From DATLGB01 sp038232275 (GTDB taxonomy: Bacteria > Actinomycetota > Thermoleophilia > Solirubrobacterales > Solirubrobacteraceae), in contig JBBSIC010000003.1 in assembly GCA_038232275.1 (NCBI GenBank), positions 38,433-102,432 of the forward strand: 64,000 nt of DNA, given 5' to 3'. Both the position numbers and the translations under genes were made by a program. Each line of letters starts with the position of its first letter. The first letter of the stretch is position 1. Under the pieces are notes generated by a model, which saw nothing but the letters and a program-made list of their open reading frames with translations, was not told the origin of the DNA and did not search any database. Of the stretch, positions 44,752-53,808 are shown one piece after another.

Positions 44752-45018
44752 TCACTCGATCTGGCTCGCCTTCAACTCCTTGAGCTCCGCCTCGTACGGA
44801 TCGCCGAGCTGACGCAGGAACTCAAAGGTCGCGTCGGCCTCCGCCTCGTCGAGGCGGGACATCGCAAACCCGACGTGGATGAGGACCCAGTCGCCGATCT
44901 CGGCGTCGTCGATCAGCCCGAGGTTGATCGCCCGGCGAACGCCGGAGACCTCCGCCGTGGCGATCGCGTTGTCGCGGTCGACCCACTCTACGATTCTTCC
45001 TGGAATTCCAAGGCACAT
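44752..45018 (-). CDS. hypC: Hydrogenase maturation chaperone HypC/HupF
   Basis: 88 residues. It begins MCLGIPGRIVEW, the HypC signature in which Cys2 (after Met removal) carries the Fe(CN)2CO unit. A GDWVLIHVGFAMSRLDE segment in the middle is also typical. It works with HypD to deliver the iron centre to the hydrogenase large subunit. It starts 1 bp after the hypF stop; hypD, hypE, hypA and hypB are not in the window. Confidence 0.93.
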   Translation of the reverse strand: MCLGIPGRIVEWVDRDNAIATAEVSGVRRAINLGLIDDAEIGDWVLIHVGFAMSRLDEAEADATFEFLRQLGDPYEAELKELKASQIE

Positions 45019-45019
45019 G

Positions 45020-47188
45020 TCAAGCCATCCTTGCCGCGGCGACCGCGGCTTGTCCGTAGGATATCCCACCGTCGTTCGGCGGGACACGTTCGTGTGTGAG
45101 GACCTTGAAGCCGTCCTGCTCGAGCCGTCGCCGGAGCGACGTCGCCAGGCGGACGTTCTGCAGGCACCCGCCGCTGAGGACGACCAGGCCCGGACCACCG
45201 CTCTCCGAGCAGGCGGCAGCGAAGGCCGCGGCCAGGCCCTCGTGCACCGCCGCGGCGATGAGCTCGCGCGGCCGGCCGGCGTGCAGGTCGTCGTGTGCCG
45301 CTCCGATGAGGTCGGCGCCGAAGATGACGTCGCCGATCTGACGGCAGCGATACGGATCGGCCTCGACGCCGGCAGCCAGCTGCTCCAGCTCGACCGTCGC
45401 CTGACCTTCATAGCTGATGATCTCTCGGACGCCGAGCAGCGCGGCGGCGGCGTCGAGCAGGCGGCCGGCCCCGGACGCGTGCGGGGCGTTGACGGCGAGC
45501 GCCTGGCTCACAGTGGACCACCGCTCCCATGGTACCGGGCGACCGGCATGTTCGAGGTGAACCGCCGCCATGCGCCACGGCTCGTGGATGGCCGCCTCCC
45601 CGCCCGGGAGCGGCAGCGCCTGAAGATGGGCGAGCCGCTCGAAGCTCTCGAGGTCGCACCGCAGCAGCTCTCCGCCCCAGAGCGTGCCGTCGAGCCCATA
45701 GCCCGTGCCGTCGAGCACGACCGCCAGCGCCGGCCCGATCTCTCCGTGCTCGGCCAGGCATGCGGCCGCGTGCGCATGATGGTGCTGGACGCCGATCGGC
45801 TCGCCGTCCTGCTCGAGCGCCCAGCGCGTCGCGCGATAGTCGGGGTGCAGGTCGTAGACGATCGCCTCGGGATGCACGTCTAGCATCTCGAGGTACAGGC
45901 GGAGGTCGGCGCTGTAGGCACGCAGAGCCTCTTCGGAGTTCAGATCGCCGAGGTGAGGCGAGACGAACGCCTGCTGGCCCTTCGCCACGCAGAAGGTCGC
46001 CTTGAACTCGGCTCCGACCGCCAGCACGGGCCGGCGAGCGCCGACGGGAAGCGGGAGCGCACTCGGCGCGAGGCCGCGCGACCGCCGGATCACGGATCCA
46101 GACCGCATCACGGAGTCCTCGCACCGGCGATGGATCGTCCGGTCGTGGCCGAGGAACGCGTCGGCGATGTCAGCCAGTCGCTCGTGCGCCTCGGCGTCGG
46201 TCACCGCGATCGGCTCGTCGGTGCGGTTTCCGCTGGTCATGACGAGCGGCCGGCCGGCTCCGTCGATCAGCAGGTGGTGCACGGGGGTGTAGGGAAGCAT
46301 GACACCGAGCCACGGGCTGCCCGGTGCGACGTCCGCAGCGACTGCGGCATCCGCGCGCCGCGGCAGCAGCAGGATCGGCCGGGCCGGGGAGCGCAGCAGC
46401 GCGAGGTCGTCGTCCGTGGCTTCCGTCAACGAGGAGGGGTCGGACGTCATCACGGCGAAGGGCTTGTCGTCGCGGCGCTTGCGCGCGCGCAGGCGGGCGA
46501 CAGCGTCCTCGTCGCCCGCGTCACACGCCAGGTGCCAGCCTCCCAGGCCCTTGATGGCGACGATCCCTCCGCTGAGCAGGAGGGCCACCGCGTCGTGGAG
46601 CGGCATGGACAGGCGCGGGCCGCATCGATCGCAGGCGATCGTCTCGGCGTGGAAGCGGCGGTCGGCGGGATCCTCGTACTCCGACCGGCACTGCTCGCAC
46701 AGCGAGAAGTCGGCCATGGTGGTCCGCGCGCGGTCGTAGGGGACCGAGCGAACGACGGTGAAGCGCGGCCCGCACGCCGTGCAGGTGATGAACGCGTAGG
46801 CGTGCCGGCGGTCAGCCGGATCGAAGAGCTCCTGCAGGCACTGGTCGCACGTCGCCGCGTCCGGCGGGATCGAGGCGCCGCCGCCCATTGTCCGGCTGGG
46901 CCTGACGCGGAACACCGGCTCGCCCGTGGCCGAGATCGGTCGCCATTCGAGCGCGTCGATTCGCGCCAGCGGCAGCGGGTCGGTGCGAAGCTCGGCCTCG
47001 AAGGCGTCGAGGGCGCCGGGAGGGCCCTCCGCCTCTATGACGACCCCGCGACCGTCGTTGAGCACGAACCCGGACAGCCCGTGCCGGCTCGCCGTCTGGT
47101 GCACCCAGGGGCGATAGCCCACGCCCTGGACGATGCCCGTGACGCGGAACCGGCGCCGCTGCGCCCCGGGCGGCGCCGAGACAGGCAC
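45020..47188 (-). CDS. hypF: Carbamoyltransferase HypF
   Basis: 722 residues from the GTG at 47188, in frame and just before RRRFRVTGIVQGVGYRPWVHQ, the acylphosphatase domain. Two zinc-finger Cys sets follow (CDQCLQELF...CTACGPRF and CEQC...CDRCGPRL), then a YrdC-like domain (AIKGLGGWHLACDA) and the carbamoyltransferase/kinase-like domain with VQHHHAHAAACLAEHGE. HypF makes the thiocarbamate that becomes the CN ligands of the [NiFe] site. It is slightly shorter than the usual ~750. It forms an operon with hypC. Confidence 0.93.
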   Translation of the reverse strand: MPVSAPPGAQRRRFRVTGIVQGVGYRPWVHQTASRHGLSGFVLNDGRGVVIEAEGPPGALDAFEAELRTDPLPLARIDALEWRPISATGEPVFRVRPSRTMGGGASIPPDAATCDQCLQELFDPADRRHAYAFITCTACGPRFTVVRSVPYDRARTTMADFSLCEQCRSEYEDPADRRFHAETIACDRCGPRLSMPLHDAVALLLSGGIVAIKGLGGWHLACDAGDEDAVARLRARKRRDDKPFAVMTSDPSSLTEATDDDLALLRSPARPILLLPRRADAAVAADVAPGSPWLGVMLPYTPVHHLLIDGAGRPLVMTSGNRTDEPIAVTDAEAHERLADIADAFLGHDRTIHRRCEDSVMRSGSVIRRSRGLAPSALPLPVGARRPVLAVGAEFKATFCVAKGQQAFVSPHLGDLNSEEALRAYSADLRLYLEMLDVHPEAIVYDLHPDYRATRWALEQDGEPIGVQHHHAHAAACLAEHGEIGPALAVVLDGTGYGLDGTLWGGELLRCDLESFERLAHLQALPLPGGEAAIHEPWRMAAVHLEHAGRPVPWERWSTVSQALAVNAPHASGAGRLLDAAAALLGVREIISYEGQATVELEQLAAGVEADPYRCRQIGDVIFGADLIGAAHDDLHAGRPRELIAAAVHEGLAAAFAAACSESGGPGLVVLSGGCLQNVRLATSLRRRLEQDGFKVLTHERVPPNDGGISYGQAAVAAARMA

Positions 47189-47739
47189 GGCTAGGCCCCG
47201 GCCGGGACCGTGCCCGGCGCTGCGGCGGCGAGCGGCTTCGGACCGGCGGCCGGCGAGAGGCCGGCCGGCACGCGCGTGGAGCCGCGTGTCGCGCGCTCGC
47301 CATGCTCCCGTTCCAAGCTCATCACCCCCGGACTCCTCGTCTGATCCTGCGTGGCCAGCCTCAGACAATAGGTGTACCAGACATAGAGCGCGCCGGGAAG
47401 GGGAGGCGGCGGCGGGTGTCCGGGCGCTGCCCGGAGCGGCGCGACGACTGTGAGAGCCCGTCATAGCCGGCGACGCCCTAGATGTGAACTCGCTGTATGC
47501 CCCCGACCGATAGTCAGGACGACAGCTTTCGCGTATAGCCATCGATCCGCTGTGGCTGGGCCGGCGACGACACGCGGCCGGCGATCGCGGCCTCCCACCT
47601 CACTCCCGCCGCACGAGCGGCGAAGACGTCGAGCTGCCCGATCGCCGGATCTCGGCGCTAGATGCAAATGACACTCATTGCGGGCCGGGGCCGGCAAGCG
47701 TTACGTTGGCCCTCACACCGCATTCTTGGGGGGGAAGAG
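47189..47739. other. 551-bp non-coding region between hypF and a small secreted-protein gene
   Basis: No ORF here has convincing protein character; the long minus-strand frame upstream of hypF is Arg/Ala-rich shadow. The region should hold the hypF promoter (minus) and that of the gene at 47740 (plus). It includes the 21-bp motif at 47369-47389 described separately. The stretch 47460-47700 is less GC-rich than its surroundings. Confidence 0.55.
47369..47389 (+). promoter_or_regulatory. 21-bp motif shared with the third small-protein cluster
   Basis: Begins TAGGTGTACCAG and ends AGAGC. It agrees at 18 of 21 positions with the repeat at 56120-56140 and more loosely with that at 56177-56197. 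It lies 181 bp upstream of the hypF start. A common regulator of the hydrogenase island is an inference. Confidence 0.4.
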
Positions 47740-47954
47740 ATGGGTCCGCTAGCGCTCGCTCGCAAGCAGTTGATCGTCGCATCGGCTGCCTTCGCGGCAC
47801 TGGTCGTGTTGCCGGGCGCCGCGCACGCGGCCAGCCTCGACGCCCGCCTGCTCGCCAAGACCGCCCGGTCACGATCAAGATGACCGGGCGCTTCGCCGGC
47901 AACAAGCGCCTCAAGGCCGACAAGGCCAAGCCGGTCCACGTCAAGGCCGGCTGA
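47740..47954 (+). CDS. Small secreted protein (apparent frameshift)
   Basis: ATG preceded by a very strong GGGGGGGAAGAG ribosome-binding site. The N-terminus is a classical signal peptide (basic ARKQ, hydrophobic core, cleavage near AHAA). The frame ends early at 47883 in SRSR. If one C is restored in the CCC run at 47864-47866, the frame continues as PVTIKMTGRFAGNKRLKAD to a stop at 47954, about 71 residues. Either a truncated 47-residue or the corrected product could be made. No family recognised. Confidence 0.5.
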
Positions 47955-48027
47955 GGCCCGGAAGCGCCGGGCGCGGCGGTGATCCCCGCCGCCGCGCCCG
48001 CGCCGCGGGACCTCAGCGCGGCGCGGT

Positions 48028-49992
48028 CTACCGCGTGTGTGCCTTGACGGTCTTCGAGCGCGGTCCGGTGCGGGCGGAGACGTTGTCGCGGGCGGCGACG
48101 GCGTAGAAGTAGGTGCGGTGGCGGCGCAGGTGGGCGATCGTCAGCTTGATCCTGGCGCCGACCGCGGTGACCTTGAAGGCACAGCTTCCCTTGCACAGCG
48201 CGCCGGCGCGGCGGAATCGGCGCCGGCCGCGGATGCGGTGGAGGGACTGCTTGATGAGATAGCTGCGGGCGGCGGGCGGCTTCGCGTGATCGGTTCCAGC
48301 CGCCCGGAAGGTCAGCCGGACCGTGTGCCGGCCGGTCGCCACGGCAGCGAGGTGGGCGATGCGGCCGGGCGTGCGTCCGTGGCGCTTGAGGCAGTTGCGG
48401 CGGCCGCGCGCGGCGCGGCGGGTGATCCGGCGCAGCGCGCTCGCGCGCTTGCGCCCGGAGCGGTGCCGGGCGCGGCGCCGGTCGTGCCTGGCGCGGGCGG
48501 ACACGCGGTGCAGGCAGCCGCGCAGGGCGGCGGCGCGCATTTTCTGGGCGGCGAGCGCAGCGGCCGCAGGGTCGGGGGGCGGCAGCGTGTACGCGCCACC
48601 GCCGCCGCCTGACGGCGGCGTGCTCGGCTGGGCGGCCGGTGCAGGAGGCGCGCTCGCGCAGCCCGCGCCCGGGCTGCCCGCGACGCCGAGGTCGACCGGG
48701 CCTGCCGACCCCGGCGACTCGTCGTCGCCGACCGTGGCGCCGCTGCAGTAGCCCAGGCGGCCGTTGGCGCCATCGCCCCAGCAGCGCACGCTGCCATCGT
48801 CCAGCGTCGCGCATGTGCCGTTGCCGCCGGCGCTGATCGCCACGGCCGTGCGCCCGGCGCCGAGGCCGACCGGGCCGACCGAGCCGGGCGTCTCGTCGTC
48901 TCCGATGTCCTGCGTGCTCGCATACCCGAGCCGTCCGTTGCCGCCGTAGCCCCAGCAGCGCACCGATCCGTCGTCAAGCAGCGCGCAGGTGTGATCGGCG
49001 CCGGCACTGATCGCCACCGCGCCATGCCCGCCGAGATCGACTGGGCCGACCCTATCGAGTTGCTCGTCGTCACCGATGGACTGCGTGTCGCCGTAGCCGA
49101 GGCGCCCGTTGCCGCCGTAGCCCCAGCAGCGCACCGTGCCGTCGTCGAGCACCGCGCACGTGTGGAAGTCGCCCGCGCTGACGGCCACCGCGGTGTGCCC
49201 GTTACCGAAGTTGACGGCGGCGCCCGTGTCTGGGGTCTTGACGTCGCCGAGGCTGCTCGTGGTCCCGGTGCCGAGCTGGCCGTTGCCGCCGAAGCCCCAG
49301 CAGAGCACGCTGCCGCCCGCGAGCAGCGCGCAGGTATGCGAGCCCCCGGCGGTAATCGCCGTCGCGGGGGCGCCGAGCTTGACTGGGCCGACCTCGCTCG
49401 GGAGCTCGTCGTCGCCGATGTTCTCCGTGTTGCCGTATCCCAGCCGGCCGTCGAAGCCGAACCCCCAGCAGCGCACGGAGCCGCCGTTGAGGAGCGCGCA
49501 GCTGTGCGCGCGCCCGGCGGTGATCGCCTGCGCAGAGGCGCCGAGGTCGACCGGTCCCGCCGCGCCCGGTGGCTCGTCGTCTCCGATGCTGTCGGTGGTG
49601 CCGTAGCCGAGGCGGCCGTCGCCGCCGAACCCCCAGCAGCGCACGGCGCCGTGGTCGAGCAGCGCACAGGTGTGGACCGCTCCGGCGCTGAGCGCCACCG
49701 CGGTGCGCCCCGCGCCGAGGTCCGCCGCCGGGGCCGCTGCGGGCGTCTCGTCGTCGCCGATCGTGGCCGTGCTCGCATAGCCCAGCGCGCCGTCACCACC
49801 GTAGCCCCAGCAGCGCACGCTCGCGTCGCCGAGCACCACGCAGCTGTGATAGCGGCCGAGGTCGAGCCTGCCGGCCGCGGCGGAGGCCGGTTGCGCGGCC
49901 TGCTCGGCCGCCGCGCCCGGCGCCAGCGCACATCCGACGGCGACCACCGCCAAGAGCCCGCGCAGCAGCGAGATGCACCCTCCGAGCCTCAT
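48028..49992 (-). CDS. Secreted RCC1-repeat protein
   Basis: 654 residues. Signal peptide (LLRGLLAVVAVGCALAPGAAA), then seven ~50-residue RCC1-type repeats (HTCALLDDGSVRCWGYGGNG with LGY and IGDDE) to about 420, predicting a beta-propeller. A Pro/Gly linker and a basic C-terminal region with fibronectin-like strands (TYFYAVAARDNVSARTG) follow. The ATG overlaps the stop of the upstream CooC-like ATPase (ATGA). Extracellular RCC1 propellers are frequent in this bacterial class; their role is unknown, and coupling to an ATPase is unusual. Confidence 0.8.
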   Translation of the reverse strand: MRLGGCISLLRGLLAVVAVGCALAPGAAAEQAAQPASAAAGRLDLGRYHSCVVLGDASVRCWGYGGDGALGYASTATIGDDETPAAAPAADLGAGRTAVALSAGAVHTCALLDHGAVRCWGFGGDGRLGYGTTDSIGDDEPPGAAGPVDLGASAQAITAGRAHSCALLNGGSVRCWGFGFDGRLGYGNTENIGDDELPSEVGPVKLGAPATAITAGGSHTCALLAGGSVLCWGFGGNGQLGTGTTSSLGDVKTPDTGAAVNFGNGHTAVAVSAGDFHTCAVLDDGTVRCWGYGGNGRLGYGDTQSIGDDEQLDRVGPVDLGGHGAVAISAGADHTCALLDDGSVRCWGYGGNGRLGYASTQDIGDDETPGSVGPVGLGAGRTAVAISAGGNGTCATLDDGSVRCWGDGANGRLGYCSGATVGDDESPGSAGPVDLGVAGSPGAGCASAPPAPAAQPSTPPSGGGGGAYTLPPPDPAAAALAAQKMRAAALRGCLHRVSARARHDRRRARHRSGRKRASALRRITRRAARGRRNCLKRHGRTPGRIAHLAAVATGRHTVRLTFRAAGTDHAKPPAARSYLIKQSLHRIRGRRRFRRAGALCKGSCAFKVTAVGARIKLTIAHLRRHRTYFYAVAARDNVSARTGPRSKTVKAHTR

Positions 49993-50756
49993 GCCGCGGA
50001 GCCTAGACCAAGCGCCGTCACGAGGCGCCCGATCGCCGCGATCGTCGGCGAGTCGGGTACGTGGTCGATCGGAGCGACGCCGAGCCGCTCGGCGGCGGCC
50101 ACCCCCTCGTCGGCGGGCAGGGAGGCGAACACCGGCTCGCCGATCCACTGCTCGACGTGGCCGATGTCGGCTTCGCCGTCGACGCGGTTGGCGATGAAGA
50201 CGACGTCGGCCTGCGGGGCCTGCAGGCGGGCGAGTCGCGCCACGCGGCGGGCCGTGAGCGCGGACTGCGCGCTCGGTTGCACGACGACCACATAGGTCTC
50301 GGCGTAGGGCGCCCAGTCCTCCGCCGTCTGCCGAGCGCCGGCCGGGAGGTCGCCGATGAAGGTCCAGTCCTCGAACGCCGGGGCGTCGACGAGGCCGTGA
50401 ACCACCTCCCAGAAGGCCTTGCTCGAGCCGACGATGGGCCCGAACCCCGCGCCCCCCACCTTGCCGCGCTGCAGGACGCGCACCCCGTCGGGGGCTGGGC
50501 TCGCGAAGCCCTGCGCGGCGCTGACCGCGTCGATGCCCTTGCGCCAGCCCCAGCGGCCGCTCTCGTCCTGCTCGACCGCCTCGAGCAGCGGCGGCTCGGC
50601 CGGCTCGGGCCCGCTTCCCAGGCTCAGCGAGAGGCCGGGCACGAGGTCGGAGTCCAGCGCGAGCACCTGTGCGCCCTCGCGCGCGGCGAGCCGGGCCATC
50701 GTCCCGGCGATGACCGACTTCCCAGCCCCGCCCTTGCCGACCACCGCGACCTTCAC
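49989..50756 (-). CDS. CooC-like P-loop ATPase without CxC motif (CooC-1)
   Basis: 255 residues from the GTG at 50756. It has a deviant Walker A/signature (VVGKGGAGKSVIAG), a switch-like LALDSDLVPG and C-terminal VFIANRVDGEADIG, as in MinD/CooC nucleotide-binding proteins. The metal-binding CxC of CooC is absent: the matching stretch reads SPAPDGVRVLQRGKVGG. It is closely related to the ATPase at 53805 (TPAPDGVRLLQCGKATS). It lies 31 bp downstream of CooC-2, so the two may be made together and could heterodimerise. Confidence 0.8.
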   Translation of the reverse strand: MKVAVVGKGGAGKSVIAGTMARLAAREGAQVLALDSDLVPGLSLSLGSGPEPAEPPLLEAVEQDESGRWGWRKGIDAVSAAQGFASPAPDGVRVLQRGKVGGAGFGPIVGSSKAFWEVVHGLVDAPAFEDWTFIGDLPAGARQTAEDWAPYAETYVVVVQPSAQSALTARRVARLARLQAPQADVVFIANRVDGEADIGHVEQWIGEPVFASLPADEGVAAAERLGVAPIDHVPDSPTIAAIGRLVTALGLGSAA

Positions 50757-50787
50757 CGGCGCAGCCGAAGCCGAAGCCGGCGGAGCG

Positions 50788-51519
50788 TCAGGCCGCCGCG
50801 GCGAGGCGATTGCCCAGCGCGACCAGCGCGCGGACGCCCGGACCGCTCGCGTCGAGGTCCAGCGGCGCGATGCCCTCGACATCGGCCCGGGCGATCACCG
50901 GATCCTCCGGGATCAGCACCACCTCGTGCGGGCCGAGGGCGGCGGTGATGGCGTCGAGATCCGCCTCGGTCTGCACCCGGTTGGCGACGATCAGCACCCG
51001 GCCCTCGCGGGCCACCGCCGTGTCCAGCGCGCGGCGAGCGACCTCGATGGACTTCACCGTCGGGTTGGTTACCACCAGGACGACGTCGACGCTGCCTCCC
51101 GCCATGCGGGTGAGCACGCCGACCCCGGCCTCCAGGTCACCCAGGACGGTGCGGTCCTCCGCCTCGAGCTCGCGCAGCAGCTTGTCCGCGCTGACCCCGC
51201 AGCACGCGCATCCGCCGTCGGGCCTGTCCATGCGCGAGGCGATCACCACGCGGACGCCGTCGGGGGCGTCGGCGCCGAAGTTGTCGACCATGCCCTCGAC
51301 GGTCGGCTCGTGCTCCTGCTCGCCGTCCTGCAGGGCCTGGCGCACGCCCGCCAGCTCCTCCGTCCGGTCCATGCCGAGGCCGAGGGTGACGCCCAGCATC
51401 GGATTGAGGTCGGCGTCGAGGGCGATCACCTGCCGCCCGCTGCGCGCGAGTGTCCGCGCGATGGTCCCCGAGACGGTCGTCTTGCCGGCGCCGCCCTTTC
51501 CCGCTACGACGATCTTCAT
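50788..51519 (-). CDS. CooC-like P-loop ATPase with CxC motif (CooC-2)
   Basis: 243 residues. MKIVVAGKGGAGKTTVSGTI (Walker A), VIALDADLNPMLG, and GGCACCGVSADKLLRELE, which supplies the CxC thought to bind nickel at the CooC dimer interface. VLGDLEAGVGVLTR is Walker B. CooC-type proteins insert Ni into carbon monoxide dehydrogenase; no CODH is visible here, so nickel handling for the neighbouring [NiFe]-hydrogenase is a reasonable inference. First gene of the CooC-2/CooC-1/RCC1 run. Confidence 0.82.
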   Translation of the reverse strand: MKIVVAGKGGAGKTTVSGTIARTLARSGRQVIALDADLNPMLGVTLGLGMDRTEELAGVRQALQDGEQEHEPTVEGMVDNFGADAPDGVRVVIASRMDRPDGGCACCGVSADKLLRELEAEDRTVLGDLEAGVGVLTRMAGGSVDVVLVVTNPTVKSIEVARRALDTAVAREGRVLIVANRVQTEADLDAITAALGPHEVVLIPEDPVIARADVEGIAPLDLDASGPGVRALVALGNRLAAAA

Positions 51520-51583
51520 AGTCCAAGGGTAGGTGCTCCGGCCCTCTACGCCAAGTCTCGATGCGGCAAATAGGCTACGGGGC

Positions 51584-53005
51584 GTGACGACCCGGCTCCC
51601 GGCCTGCCTCGTGCTGCTGGCTGCGCTGCTCGCGAGCGGTTGCGGCTCCGACTCCCGCGCACGTGCGAGCGCGCCGGCCGACCCGCCTGCGGCCGTGGCC
51701 ACCTGGCGCACCTGGACGCTGGCCTCCGCCGAGGACGTCGCCGTGTCACCCCCGCCCGCGAAGGGCAGCCCCGCTGCCCGCCACACGCTCGCGAGCGCTC
51801 GCGCCGCCGTCGCCGCCCGGACGGACGCCGAGTCGCGCCGCCTGAAGGCCGAGGCGGCCGAGTACGCCGTCCAGCCCTGGCTCGACCGGGCGATGGAGCT
51901 CGTATCCCGGCGTCCCAAGGATCCGGTGACGGCCTCCCGCGATTACGCACTCGTCGCGGTGGCGATGGAGGACGCCGCGGTGGCGGCCGCCCACTGGCAA
52001 CAGCGCTACCCGGAGCCGGCGATCGGCGGCGCGTCCCTGTTCCCCGGCGAGTCGGGCTATCCGTCGGTGCGCGCAGCGATCGCCGGGGCCGGCTCGCGCG
52101 TGATCGCCTACGCGTTCCCGGAGTACCCCGACGCCCAGCTCGACCAGGATGCCGAGCGGGCGGCGCATGACCTCGTCGCGGGCGGCGCCGCGCGGGCGGC
52201 CGACGCCGCGGCGGGGCTTGCGCTCGGCCGCGCGGTGGCGAAGAGGGCGATCGCCGTCGGCCGGAGAGACGGTTCCGACCGAAGGTGGCACGGCCGCGTC
52301 CCCCACGCGCCAGGCTCGTGGGCGCCGCCGCCGGGCTCGGCCGCCCGACCGGTGTCGCCGGGGGCGGGGACATGGCGCACGTGGGTCCTGTCCTCCGGCG
52401 GCGCGGACCGGCCGCCGCCGCCGCCGGCCTACGGCTCCCCGGAGTTCCGCGCGCAGGCGCAGGCCGTGCTCGACACCGCGCGCCACCTCACCGCACACCA
52501 GAAGTACCTCGCAGACTTCTGGGCCGGGGGCGAGGGAACCGAGCTGCCGCCGGGGCGCTGGATGAAGGTGACGCTCGGCTACCTGCGCGACCAGCCGGCG
52601 ATGAGCCAGGCCCGCGCCGCGCGGATCTTCGCCCTACTCACGACCGCGATGGCCGACGGCGGGGTGGCGAGCTGGGACGCCAAGTACCACTGGTGGGTCG
52701 CCCGGCCGGAGAACGCGATCCGCGACCTCGGCCTCGACCGGCATTTCAAGCCCTACCTCAAGACGCCGTTCTTCCCGTCCTACACGTCCGGCCACGCCGT
52801 CTACTCCGGCGCAGCGGCCGAGGTGCTCGCCTACCTGTTCCCGGCCGACGCCGCCCTCTGGCGGCGGCGGGCGCGGGAGGCGGCGATGTCGCGCGTGTAC
52901 GGCGGCATCCACTACCCGATGGACAGCACGGCCGGCCTCCCGATGGGCGAGCGCATCGGGCGCCTCGTAGTGGCGCGGGCACGCGCCGACGGAGCTGACC
53001 GGTGA
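51584..53005 (+). CDS. PAP2/vanadium-haloperoxidase-superfamily lipoprotein
   Basis: 473 residues. It has a lipoprotein signal (LLASGCGS, Cys ~20). The C-terminal half carries the complete acid-phosphatase/haloperoxidase signature: KYHWWVARP (KX6RP), PSYTSGH, and SRVYGGIHYPMD (SRX5HX3D). The first half is helical, as in bacterial vanadium-dependent haloperoxidases. It could be a haloperoxidase or a phosphatase acting on the cell surface; the motifs alone do not decide. Coupled to the next gene by a 4-nt overlap. Confidence 0.78.
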   Translation: MTTRLPACLVLLAALLASGCGSDSRARASAPADPPAAVATWRTWTLASAEDVAVSPPPAKGSPAARHTLASARAAVAARTDAESRRLKAEAAEYAVQPWLDRAMELVSRRPKDPVTASRDYALVAVAMEDAAVAAAHWQQRYPEPAIGGASLFPGESGYPSVRAAIAGAGSRVIAYAFPEYPDAQLDQDAERAAHDLVAGGAARAADAAAGLALGRAVAKRAIAVGRRDGSDRRWHGRVPHAPGSWAPPPGSAARPVSPGAGTWRTWVLSSGGADRPPPPPAYGSPEFRAQAQAVLDTARHLTAHQKYLADFWAGGEGTELPPGRWMKVTLGYLRDQPAMSQARAARIFALLTTAMADGGVASWDAKYHWWVARPENAIRDLGLDRHFKPYLKTPFFPSYTSGHAVYSGAAAEVLAYLFPADAALWRRRAREAAMSRVYGGIHYPMDSTAGLPMGERIGRLVVARARADGADR

Positions 53006-53808
53006 GGGCCGCTGCGGCGGCCTGCGGGCTGGCGGTGCTGGTCGGGGGGTGCGGCGGCGCACAGCGGCCGCGCAAGGATCCGTTCGTCGCGATCGAGCAC
53101 AACTTCCGGCCGCCCGACCCCAGCCGCCGCGCGGCGCCGCACTGGCAGCGGCTGAGCGTCCTCCGCGGAGCCGGATCGAAGACCGCGACCGTGACCATCG
53201 ACCGGCATGCCATCCAGTGGCGGATGCGCTGGCAGTGCCGGGCCGGGACGCTGAGCGTGGCGATCACGCCGAAGCCGGCCGGTTCGGCGACCGGCCACGG
53301 GACCTGCCCCGGTCGCCACAGCGTGACCGTCGTCGGCACCGGAACCCGGCGGCTGACCGTGACCGCCTCCGCGCCGTGGCGGCTGACCGTCGAGCAGGAG
53401 GTCGACACGCCGGTGCACGAGCCGCCGCTGACCGGGATGGCGCCGTCGCGCGCGGCCGCGAGCGGCGCGTTCACCCCGATCGAGCGCGCCGGCCGCGGCA
53501 CCGCCACGGTGTACCGGCTCCCCTCCGGCCGTCTCGGCCTGCGGCTCGAGCACTTCGTCACGGACCCCAACAGCGACCTCTTCGTGTGGCTGAGCCGGGC
53601 GCGCGCGCCGCGCACCACCCGCCAGGTGCTGGCTGCGCCGCACCGCGTCGTCGGCCCGCTGACCGCCACGATCGGCGACCAGAGCTATCGGCTGGCGCCC
53701 GGCACGCGCGTCAGCGACGCGCGCTCGATCGTCATCTGGTGCATGCCCGTCCGCATCGCCTATACGGCCGCTCCGCTGACGCTCACCGCCAGGGGGTCGA
53801 GACGGTGA
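53002..53808 (+). CDS. Lipoprotein with C-terminal DM13-like domain
   Basis: 268 residues. N-terminal lipobox (LAVLVGGCGG). A central beta-rich region and a C-terminal ~110 residues (ATVYRLPSGRLGLRLEHF, NSDLFVWLSRA, RSIVIWCMPVRIAY) fit the DM13 fold, including its conserved Cys. DM13 domains have been proposed to take part in extracellular redox reactions. It is translationally coupled on both sides, between the haloperoxidase-like protein and CooC-3. Confidence 0.68.
   Translation: MRAAAAACGLAVLVGGCGGAQRPRKDPFVAIEHNFRPPDPSRRAAPHWQRLSVLRGAGSKTATVTIDRHAIQWRMRWQCRAGTLSVAITPKPAGSATGHGTCPGRHSVTVVGTGTRRLTVTASAPWRLTVEQEVDTPVHEPPLTGMAPSRAAASGAFTPIERAGRGTATVYRLPSGRLGLRLEHFVTDPNSDLFVWLSRARAPRTTRQVLAAPHRVVGPLTATIGDQSYRLAPGTRVSDARSIVIWCMPVRIAYTAAPLTLTARGSRR

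Noticed and set aside
47189..47542. N-terminal extension of HypF in the same open frame
   Set aside because: Arg/Ala/Ser-rich with no domain; the acylphosphatase domain begins right after the GTG at 47188.
48991..50295. Plus-strand ORF opposite the RCC1 gene
   Set aside because: Repetitive Ala/Val/Glu-rich translation is the mirror of the RCC1 repeats; the minus frame has a signal peptide and clear repeats.
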